From assembly GCA_013001595.1 (NCBI GenBank), contig JABDMH010000106.1, positions 86,650 through 150,649 of the forward strand: a stretch of 64,000 nucleotides of DNA. The letters run 5' to 3'. The notes under the pieces were generated by a model. It did no database searches, was not told the DNA's origin, and worked only from the letters and a program-made list of their open reading frames with translations. Below, piece after piece: positions 25,962-33,180 of this stretch (positions within the stretch are counted from its first letter, which is position 1; every line of letters begins with the position of its first letter). The stretch is from Saprospiraceae bacterium (GTDB taxonomy: Bacteria; Bacteroidota; Bacteroidia; Chitinophagales; Saprospiraceae). The translations under genes were made by a program, and so were the position numbers.

Positions 25962-27137
25962 ATGAAACAAACCCTGTCATTAAAGGCGAATTTTTATAAT
26001 GAGCTGAAGGGCGACTTAGCCATTTGGTTAGTTATTGCTTTGTTGGCAGCCTTTTCTTTAATGGCCATATATAGTTCTACCGAGACATTAGCATATAAGG
26101 AGCGTGGAGGAAATACTGAGTATTACCTAATCAAGCATTTTTTGATTTTGGCGGTGGGATTGTGTTTTACCTATGTGTGTCATTTGATGTACTACATGCG
26201 CTATTCGATTTTGGCTCCATTACTGCTCTATATTTCCATTGGATTGTTGATTTGCACATTGCTATTCGGTCCTGAGGTGAATGATGCACGGAGATGGCTC
26301 GCCATACCCGGTATTGGCATTACTTTTCAGTCTTCAGATTTAGCCAAGATTGCTCTTATTATATATATAGCTCGGTCCATTGCTTTTAAGCAGGATTATA
26401 TTAAAGACTTTGGAAGTGCCTTTGTGCCGATTATTGTACCTGTACTCATTGTTTGTGGATTGATTGCTCCAGCAGATTTATCTAGTGCAGTGATACTATT
26501 TGTCACCTGCTTGACTATGATGTTCATCGGCCGTGTGGATATGAAGTACATCTCCATTTTGATTGTGTTTGGCATCATGTTATTGGCGGCACTTATCGGT
26601 TTGGGTTATTTGTTTCCCGAGTTTATTCGCGTAGAGACTTGGACCAGCCGTATTAATGAATTTGTGAATGACCCAGTTGGTGGTTACCAGATAGAGCAGG
26701 CGAAAATTGCCATCGCTGAGGGTGGATGGTTTGGTGTTGGCCCTGGACAAAGCACACAGGATAATTTTCTGCCTTCACCATATGCAGATTTTATATACGC
26801 CATTATCTGTGAAGAGTATGGACTGTTGGGTGGTGCCACAATCATCTTATTGTATTTGTTTTTAGTTTTTAGATGTATGCGGTTGGTTACTAGAAGTCCC
26901 AAGACCTTTGGTGCCATGTTGTCAATCGGCCTATGTCTGAGTTTAGTACTACAGGCGTTTATGCACATTGCGATCTCCGTGCATCTCGTACCTGTGACAG
27001 GCTTGACATTACCCATGGTGAGTATGGGAGGTACATCCATCATTTTTACATGTATTTCATTTGGGATTATCCTAAGTGTCAGCAAGTATATAGAAAAGGT
27101 AAAAGAGAAAAGTGAATTAGCAATGGCTGGTTCGTAG
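25962..27137 (+). CDS. ftsW: Lipid II polymerase / cell division protein FtsW
   Basis: SEDS-family protein of 391 residues with about ten membrane helices. FQSSDLAKIALIIYIA, APADLSSAVILF, the loop DPVGGYQIEQAKIAIAEGG with WFGVGPGQSTQ, PSPYADFIYAIICEEYGLLGG in two parts, and the C-terminal PVTGLTLPMVSMGGTS are SEDS landmarks. FtsW polymerises lipid II into septal glycan together with FtsI, encoded upstream. It is separated from mraY by a structured leader that may carry its own promoter, and it is four bases from murG. Confidence 0.95.
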   Translation: MKQTLSLKANFYNELKGDLAIWLVIALLAAFSLMAIYSSTETLAYKERGGNTEYYLIKHFLILAVGLCFTYVCHLMYYMRYSILAPLLLYISIGLLICTLLFGPEVNDARRWLAIPGIGITFQSSDLAKIALIIYIARSIAFKQDYIKDFGSAFVPIIVPVLIVCGLIAPADLSSAVILFVTCLTMMFIGRVDMKYISILIVFGIMLLAALIGLGYLFPEFIRVETWTSRINEFVNDPVGGYQIEQAKIAIAEGGWFGVGPGQSTQDNFLPSPYADFIYAIICEEYGLLGGATIILLYLFLVFRCMRLVTRSPKTFGAMLSIGLCLSLVLQAFMHIAISVHLVPVTGLTLPMVSMGGTSIIFTCISFGIILSVSKYIEKVKEKSELAMAGS

Positions 27138-27141
27138 ATAG

Positions 27142-28233
27142 ATGCGGCGATTTATTATTAGTGGAGGCGGTACTGGTGGACATGTTTTTCCTGCTTTGGC
27201 TATAGGTCGTGCATTGTTGAGGAAAATTGAAAATGCAGAGATTTTGTTTGTGGGAGCTGAAGGAAAGATGGAGATGGAGAAAGTGCCCCAAGCTGGATTT
27301 AAGATTATAGGACTACCCATTAGTGGTCTGCAAAGGTCTTTGACATGGAAGAATGTATTGTTTCCTTTTAGGTTGCTGCGAAGTTACTTGAAGGCAAGGC
27401 GTATTGTTCGCTCCTTTAAGCCAGATGTGGCCATAGGTGTAGGTGGATATGCAAGCTGGCCTACGCTATATGCTGCTAGCAGAAAGGGAATAAAAACAGT
27501 GATTCAAGAGCAAAACTCTTATGCAGGACTGACCAATAAGCAACTGGCCAAATCTGTAGATTTGATTTGTGTGGCCTATCACAATATGGATAGGTATTTT
27601 CCGAAAAATAAAATTGTGTTCACAGGTAATCCAATTAGAGCGGATCTGCTGGCACAAAATGATCGGAAACTGGCCTGGGAATATTTTGGTTTGAAGCCGG
27701 ACTTACGGACGATTTTACTTTTCGGAGGTAGTTTGGGAGCGGGAACATTAAATGAGGCGATGGATAAAGGAGCCGATTTAATCGGTCAGCAAAGCGATGT
27801 TCAGATTATTTGGCAAGTGGGAAGTTTCTATGCTGAAAAGTATAGTCGGTCACCAAGTGCTGAATTGGCTCAAGTCAAGCAGAGTGAATTTATAGATCGC
27901 ATGGATCTGGCATATCTCGCTGCTGATCTCGTGATCTGTAGGGCGGGAGCCCTCACCATATCTGAACTTTGTCTGCTGAGTAAGCCGTCTATCTTGGTGC
28001 CTTCACCTAATGTAGCTGAAGATCATCAGACGAAGAATGCTGAGGCAATGGTGAAAGCTGGTGCAGCACGAATCATTAGGGATGGAGAAGCGCCAGCGGT
28101 GCTCATTGAAGAAGCAATACAATTGGTCCATGACGAAGAAAAGTTGAAAACATGGTCATACGCAGCAGGAAGGCTGGGAAGACCCAGGGCAGGAGAGGAG
28201 ATTGTAAATGAAATATTGAAATTGAATAAGTAA
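27142..28233 (+). CDS. murG: UDP-N-acetylglucosamine--lipid I GlcNAc transferase MurG
   Basis: GT28 enzyme of 363 residues that converts lipid I to lipid II at the inner face of the membrane. It has the N-terminal SGGGTGGHVFPALAIG loop, GVGGYASWPTLYAA, VIQEQNSYAGLTNKQLA, FTGNPIR, LLFGGSLGAGTLNEA and the donor site VICRAGALTISELCLLSKPS with EDHQTKNAEAM. Length is normal. In related clusters murC would come next; here ftsQ starts only one base after the murG stop. Confidence 0.96.
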   Translation: MRRFIISGGGTGGHVFPALAIGRALLRKIENAEILFVGAEGKMEMEKVPQAGFKIIGLPISGLQRSLTWKNVLFPFRLLRSYLKARRIVRSFKPDVAIGVGGYASWPTLYAASRKGIKTVIQEQNSYAGLTNKQLAKSVDLICVAYHNMDRYFPKNKIVFTGNPIRADLLAQNDRKLAWEYFGLKPDLRTILLFGGSLGAGTLNEAMDKGADLIGQQSDVQIIWQVGSFYAEKYSRSPSAELAQVKQSEFIDRMDLAYLAADLVICRAGALTISELCLLSKPSILVPSPNVAEDHQTKNAEAMVKAGAARIIRDGEAPAVLIEEAIQLVHDEEKLKTWSYAAGRLGRPRAGEEIVNEILKLNK

Positions 28234-28234
28234 G

Positions 28235-29026
28235 ATGAAATTGGCAAGGTTAAACATAAAGCAGATTATAGTAGCATCCGGTTGGATGGCTGCTGCTGCC
28301 CTCATGTTTCTTGCTTGGTCATCGGCAGTATCTTCAAATGAAGGTAAGATGGTTGAGGATGTGCAGTATCATCTTGCTCACCTTTCCGATGGAAATGACC
28401 TGATTACGGTTGAGGAGATGAAGCAAAAGATATTGTCAGCCTACGAGATAGATTTTCGTGATGTGCAGGTAGGAAATCTTGACCTGCAAAACTTAGAGGA
28501 AATATTAAGAGCGGAGGCATTTATTGTGGATGCACAAGCCTATGTAGATGCCAATGCAGTATTACATATTGACATAGCTCAGCGTACTCCCATTATGCGT
28601 GTAATGGATATTCAGGGTAGGAATTATTATCTAGACTCAGAAGGAATTAAACTACCCTTGTCAAAACATTTTACTGCTCGGGTGCCGGTAGTAACTGGAT
28701 ATGCAGCATCATATGCATCGGGCTTAGATACCGTACAAAATAATTTAGGGGCCGCTTTTCGCATTGTCCGCGATGCTAGGACAGATGAATTTATGCATGC
28801 ATGGTTAGACGTTGTCAATATTCATAATTCAGGTGAAATCATTCTCCTGGGTAACGTAGGAAGATTTAAAGTCCTATTCGGCGATGATGAGGAGCGTAAG
28901 GAAAAGATCGAAAAACTTAAGACATTTTTTAAAGAAGGCTTAAAAATTACAGGCTGGCGCGATCTGGAAAGTATTAATGTAAAATATAACAAGCAGGTTG
29001 TGACGAAAAAACACACAAAGGCCTAA
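28235..29026 (+). CDS. ftsQ: Cell division protein FtsQ
   Basis: A 263-residue bitopic protein: short basic N-terminus, one helix (IIVASGWMAAAALMFLAWSS), then periplasmic POTRA-like and beta domains. AFIVDAQAYVDANAVLHIDI with AQRTPIMRVM, and YYLDSEGIKLPLSKHFTARV with PVVTGY, match the recognisable FtsQ core. It has the basic C-terminal tail common in Bacteroidota. It links early and late divisome proteins. The identification rests on these motifs and on its place between murG and ftsA. Confidence 0.9.
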   Translation: MKLARLNIKQIIVASGWMAAAALMFLAWSSAVSSNEGKMVEDVQYHLAHLSDGNDLITVEEMKQKILSAYEIDFRDVQVGNLDLQNLEEILRAEAFIVDAQAYVDANAVLHIDIAQRTPIMRVMDIQGRNYYLDSEGIKLPLSKHFTARVPVVTGYAASYASGLDTVQNNLGAAFRIVRDARTDEFMHAWLDVVNIHNSGEIILLGNVGRFKVLFGDDEERKEKIEKLKTFFKEGLKITGWRDLESINVKYNKQVVTKKHTKA

Positions 29027-29053
29027 TTAGTAAGAACAATAAACACCGGTGAA

Positions 29054-30403
29054 ATGAAACCTTACCAGTTTGATCCAAAAGAAGTTATCGTAGCTATAGA
29101 TATCGGTACCACAAAGGTATGTGCGATAGCGGGCAGACTCAACGAGTACGGAAAAATTGAAGTGCTTGGCATGGGGAAAGTACGCTCAGAAGGGGTACTC
29201 CGTGGCGTCATTTCCAATATAGAAAAGACCGTAAATGCAATCAAAGAAGCGATTATGGCTGTAGAAAAACAGCTAGATGCTTCTGTAAAGATCGTACATG
29301 TAGGAATCGCAGGTCAGCACATCAAGAGTCTACAACACAGGGGCATCCTTACAAGGGATAATGCCCATGATGAAATCGGACAAGACGATATTGAAATGCT
29401 GATTCGGGATATGTACAAGCTGGTACTCCCTCCTGGCGATAAGATATTGCACGTCATTCCTCAGGAATTTACGGTGGATAATGAGCAAGGTATACTGGAT
29501 CCCATTGGAATGTCTGGCATCCGTTTGGAAGCTAATTTTCACATCATCACCGGTCAGATTACTGCCTCCAATAATATATTGCGCTGCATCGAAAAGGTGG
29601 GCTTGACGGTGGCAGATTTAACCCTGGAACCAATTGCCAGCTCACAGTCCATTTTGAGCGAAGAAGAGAAGGAAGCGGGCATAGCCTTGGTAGATATCGG
29701 TGGAGGAACGACCGATCTGACCATATTTCATGATGGGATCATAAGGCATACGGCGGTGATCCCATTTGGAGGCAATGTAGTGACCCGTGATATCAAGGAA
29801 GGCTGCACCATTATGCCCCACCAGGCAGAGAAACTAAAAATCAAATTTGGATCAGCACTGGCAGATGAAGTGTATGACAATCGAATTATCACCATTCCGG
29901 GACTGAAAGGCAGGGAGCCTAAGGAGATTTCTGAGAAAAATTTGGCCCTAATTATTCAAGCTCGGATAGAAGAGATTTTTGACTATGTCCTGTGGGAGAT
30001 TCGTAGATCTGGTTATGAGAAAAAATTAATCGGAGGCATTGTCCTAACCGGGGGAGGGTCGCTACTAAAGCACATCGACATTTTAGCGGAGTACCATACC
30101 GGTATCCCAACTCGGGTGGGCTACCCCATAGACTTATTGGCGCACGGATATCCGGAGGAGATTGCCACACCCATTTGTGCTACCTCTATAGGGCTCTTAA
30201 AGAACGCCTTCGAGCATCGAGATTATGAAGCAGCCATTGAGCTAGCAGACAGTTCATTGGAATCGCCGCTGGAGGAAGTGACTCAGGGTGAGCAGAGCCA
30301 TGCTCATACCGTACCTAGTGGAAAACAACCAGGTTGGTGGGAGAAGGCATTTCAGAAGACGAAAGATTGGTTTGAAGCCGAGCCCGATCCAGATTTAGAC
30401 TAA
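29054..30403 (+). CDS. ftsA: Cell division protein FtsA
   Basis: Actin-fold ATPase of 449 residues that tethers FtsZ to the membrane. VAIDIGTTKVCAIAG (phosphate 1), VDIGGGTTDLTIFHDG (phosphate 2), GGIVLTGGGSLLKHID (adenosine) and the FtsA-specific 1C subdomain region are present. The C-terminal end WWEKAFQKTKDWFEAE is the expected amphipathic membrane-binding helix. It lies 38 bases upstream of ftsZ. Confidence 0.96.
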   Translation: MKPYQFDPKEVIVAIDIGTTKVCAIAGRLNEYGKIEVLGMGKVRSEGVLRGVISNIEKTVNAIKEAIMAVEKQLDASVKIVHVGIAGQHIKSLQHRGILTRDNAHDEIGQDDIEMLIRDMYKLVLPPGDKILHVIPQEFTVDNEQGILDPIGMSGIRLEANFHIITGQITASNNILRCIEKVGLTVADLTLEPIASSQSILSEEEKEAGIALVDIGGGTTDLTIFHDGIIRHTAVIPFGGNVVTRDIKEGCTIMPHQAEKLKIKFGSALADEVYDNRIITIPGLKGREPKEISEKNLALIIQARIEEIFDYVLWEIRRSGYEKKLIGGIVLTGGGSLLKHIDILAEYHTGIPTRVGYPIDLLAHGYPEEIATPICATSIGLLKNAFEHRDYEAAIELADSSLESPLEEVTQGEQSHAHTVPSGKQPGWWEKAFQKTKDWFEAEPDPDLD

Positions 30404-30441
30404 TAAACGAAGCAAAAACCTAATTCATCATTTAAATCCTA

Positions 30442-31857
30442 ATGACTATGCAATTTGATATACCCAGGGAAGAACGATCCATCATTAAGGTGATTGGCGT
30501 CGGTGGTGGAGGCAGCAATGCTGTTACACACATGTTTAAGCAGGGTATTATTGGCGTTGACTTTGCCATTTGCAATACCGATAATCAAAGTATGGAACTG
30601 AGTCCGGTGACCACCAAGATACAGTTGGGACCACACCTGACTGAGGGTCGGGGTGCAGGTTCTTTACCTACGGTGGGCAAGCAAGCATGTATTGAGTCTA
30701 TTGACGATGTGCGGAGATTTGTGGAAGAAGATACCAAGATGCTATTTATCACTGCCGGTATGGGTGGTGGCACAGGAACCGGCGCTGCGCCGATCATTGC
30801 CAAGGCCTCCAAGGAAATGGATATCTTGACCGTTGCCATTGTCACCATACCTTTTAAGTTTGAAGGCAAACGCCGCAAGGAGCAAGCGGCCGAAGGTTTG
30901 GAAGATTTGAAGCAAAATGTGGATTCCTTGATCATCGTTTCCAACGACAAGTTGCGCGAAATTCACGGAAACTTGCCCATATCTGATGCCTTTGCCAATG
31001 CCGACGACATATTGTCAACTGCAGCTAAAGGTATTGCGGAAATCATCACCGTACCGGGATATGTAAACGTGGATTTTGAGGATGTCAATACCGTCATGCG
31101 CGATAGTGGAGTGTCTATAATGGGTACTTCTATAGCTGAGGGAGAAGGCAGGGCGCGCAAGGCCGTTGATGAGGCACTCAATTCTCCATTATTGGAAGAC
31201 AATGATATCAGGGGAGCGAAGCATATTCTCATCAACATCAGTTCAGGAACGGCTGAAGTGACCATGGATGAGATCTATGAAATCACCGAATATGTGCAAG
31301 ATGAAGCAGGTGAGGATACAGATCTAATCTGGGGTAATTGTTTTGATGAAACGCTGGGCGAGAAAATATGTGTTACGGTCATCGCCACAGGATTTGATCG
31401 TAAAAAATCTGGGCAGGACATCGTTTCCCCGAAAAAGGAACAGATCATTGTTTCACTAGAAGATGACCGGCCAAAGGATAAGGGTGTATACGATACTGGA
31501 TATCGCAAGGGAGAATATGCACAAAGTTTTGACCTAGATCTGGACAAGCAAAAACGCAACTATGGCAGTCATATAAAAGCGCATGGCGATCCATACCTGA
31601 AGGCGCAGGAGAAGCAGGATCAGGGCGATAGCCAGCTGCATCAACAGAAAGAAGCATTGAGACAACACAATAAAAGATTGAATAATCCTCAAGCCGTTAT
31701 AGATTTAGAAAATGAGCCGGCTTATTTGAGACGTAGGGTGGAGTTGGATGACGTGCCGCATTCCTCTGAAGTGACTGCATCGCGTTGGTCTATCTCCGGT
31801 GATGACGAACCACAAATACGTAAAGACAACCCCTATCTTCATGACAATGTAGATTAA
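30442..31857 (+). CDS. ftsZ: Cell division protein FtsZ
   Basis: Tubulin-like GTPase of 471 residues forming the division ring. GVGGGGSNAVTHMF, the tubulin signature GMGGGTGTGAAPIIAK, the synergy-loop region VNVDFEDVNTVM and GTSIAEGEGRARKAVDEAL are intact. A long variable linker begins near residue 330. PAYLRRRVEL near residue 435 resembles the conserved C-terminal peptide that binds FtsA, but it is followed by a further tail of about 35 residues, ending NPYLHDNVD. It is the last gene of the cluster, with a strong terminator 82 bases downstream. Confidence 0.97.
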   Translation: MTMQFDIPREERSIIKVIGVGGGGSNAVTHMFKQGIIGVDFAICNTDNQSMELSPVTTKIQLGPHLTEGRGAGSLPTVGKQACIESIDDVRRFVEEDTKMLFITAGMGGGTGTGAAPIIAKASKEMDILTVAIVTIPFKFEGKRRKEQAAEGLEDLKQNVDSLIIVSNDKLREIHGNLPISDAFANADDILSTAAKGIAEIITVPGYVNVDFEDVNTVMRDSGVSIMGTSIAEGEGRARKAVDEALNSPLLEDNDIRGAKHILINISSGTAEVTMDEIYEITEYVQDEAGEDTDLIWGNCFDETLGEKICVTVIATGFDRKKSGQDIVSPKKEQIIVSLEDDRPKDKGVYDTGYRKGEYAQSFDLDLDKQKRNYGSHIKAHGDPYLKAQEKQDQGDSQLHQQKEALRQHNKRLNNPQAVIDLENEPAYLRRRVELDDVPHSSEVTASRWSISGDDEPQIRKDNPYLHDNVD

Positions 31858-31939
31858 TTGATGTGGTTCTGTGGATCTTCGGATCGATAGAACGTGAAGA
31901 GTTTTCGTCTTTTTCTTGAGTTAGGTTTATTGTTCTTAG

Positions 31940-31971
31940 GGGCCGCTTCTGCCAGGAAGCGGTCCTTTTTT
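31940..31971 (+). terminator. Rho-independent terminator of the dcw cluster
   Basis: GGGCCGCTTC (31940-31949) pairs with GAAGCGGTCC (31956-31965), ten pairs including one G-U, with a six-base loop, followed by six T. It ends the mraZ-ftsZ transcription unit. Confidence 0.85.
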
Positions 31972-32011
31972 GCATTTAATTATTCACTTATTTAATTGCA
32001 TAATCGTTTTC

Positions 32012-32247
32012 TAAGACCCTATGTGTTCAACCTAAGCGCAGCGATGTGGAGTCGAAGGTCCTTTCAATTACAGACGAGGGATATTTTTGCTCGCAGAGGC
32101 GCTGAAAACGCCGAGGAGGTCTAATTGCTATCTAATTGTAATTTTTTTCTCAGACCCTATTTGTTCAACCTGAGCGCAGCAACACGATGTCTAAGGCCAG
32201 GTAATTACAGACGAGGGATATTTTTGTTAGCAGAGGCGCTGACAATA
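32012..32247. repeat. Two degenerate copies of dispersed repeat family D
   Basis: Copy 1 (about 32012-32121) and copy 2 (about 32150-32247) share GACCCTAT, TGTTCAACCT, GAGCGCAGC-like text, AATTACAGACGAGGGATATT and GCAGAGGCGCTGA in the same order. A third, more diverged copy lies at 32800-32900. No reading frame runs through them. Confidence 0.6.
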
Positions 32248-32409
32248 ACAACACTACGTATGAAGAAGACTATCGATATAAACTTGCATAAGCCATAGAA
32301 AACGCTAAGACCGCAAAGGAGGTAGAGTTGATGTTCAATTGTTTACTAAGAAACCCTATGTGGTCAGCTTCGCGTTTAAGTGTGCTTCCATGTATAAATC
32401 GGATCTTGT

Positions 32410-32546
32410 ACAAATCACAGGCGATCAGGGGGTTTGGAAGCCCCACCAATCATTGAGCTTAGGGAGAAATCCGGGGATCAAATAATTCATAGGACCTTGA
32501 AGTAATAAATCGGACATGGGATCCTATACTCGAAATATTTTAATAG
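32410..32546. repeat. Dispersed repeat family B, copy 1
   Basis: About 137 bases with landmarks ACAAATCACAGGCGATCAGG, CCCACCAATCATTGAG, AAATAATTCATAGGACCTTG and GGGATCCTA followed by CGAAATATTTTAATAG. It is aligned by eye with copies 2-4 at 32946, 40135 and 40536, all in the same orientation. Confidence 0.7.
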
Positions 32547-32572
32547 CTACAATCATAACCAAACTTTTTGAT

Positions 32573-32619
32573 GCTAAGAGGGCTTGTCATGATTTTTGGT
32601 TAAAAATCCCGCCAATCCC
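32573..32619. repeat. Dispersed repeat C, copy 1, with neighbouring hairpins
   Basis: TTGTCATGATTTTTGGT and AAAAATCCCGCCAATCC recur almost unchanged at 39799-39841. Directly downstream are small hairpins: CACCC-T-GGGTG (32637-32647, with a second CACCC at 32649) and AGACCC/GGGTCT (32669-32674 with 32680-32685). They recall the REP-like hairpins mobilised by RAYT transposases, but no such transposase gene is in the window. Confidence 0.55.
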
Positions 32620-32799
32620 AGGGCGGATTCGTGGTTCACCCTGGGTGTCACCCAAGGATATGCATATTAGACCCTGCTGGGGTCTGTAGAAATCCGAACC
32701 AAGAAGGATTACGGTCATAATTTAGGTCATAAATCCCGCCAGTATTTAAGTCAATCTTTGACTAAATATAGATCCCTTTGAGGTCATACAATCAAATCA

Positions 32800-32900
32800 C
32801 CTACGTCAGCCCGAGCGCAGCAACGCGAAGACGAAGGCCTTTTTTTGAGTTCGGATTGAAGAATTTTTTTCACACAGAGGCCCTGAGAACATCAGGTTAT
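32800..32900. repeat. Dispersed repeat D, copy 3
   Basis: CCCGAGCGCAGCAACGCGAA, GACGAAGGCC with a T-run, and CACAGAGGCCCTGAGAAC align with the D copies at 32012 and 32150, more diverged. Confidence 0.5.
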
Positions 32901-32945
32901 CTTATTGGTGACTAGTTGTGCTCCTGTTTATAGATCTAAGCTTGC

Positions 32946-33081
32946 ACAAATCATAGGCGATCAGGGGTCTGGGAGCCTCACCAATCATGGAGCTTAGAGC
33001 AAAATCCGTGGATTGAATAATTCATAGGACCTTGAAGCAATAAATCGGATGCGGGATCCTAGAGCCGAAATATTTTAATAG
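32946..33081. repeat. Dispersed repeat family B, copy 2
   Basis: ACAAATCATAGGCGATCAGG, GGGAGCCTCACCAATCATGG, AATAATTCATAGGACCTTGA and GGATCCTAGAGCCGAAATAT match copy 1 closely. Copies 3 and 4 lie on the far side of the metal-uptake operon. It ends about 100 bases before the 3' end of the TonB receptor gene. With 31972-33180 as a whole it forms a 1.2-kb stretch without genes. Confidence 0.7.
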
Positions 33082-33180
33082 GGAAGATCATTGCCAAACT
33101 TTCATCAACTACTGAGGGTCAGCAGTATAACTGACACATACGATTCTGACATTGGTGGCGATATAATAACATCTAATGAC

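Noticed and set aside
32012..32247. D repeats as tRNA or rRNA fragments because of the TGTTCAACCT text
   Set aside because: No cloverleaf stems, no CCA end and no anticodon arm can be formed.
31858..33180. Insertion sequence or phage remnant after ftsZ
   Set aside because: No transposase-like frame, terminal inverted repeats or target duplication could be seen; only dispersed repeats.
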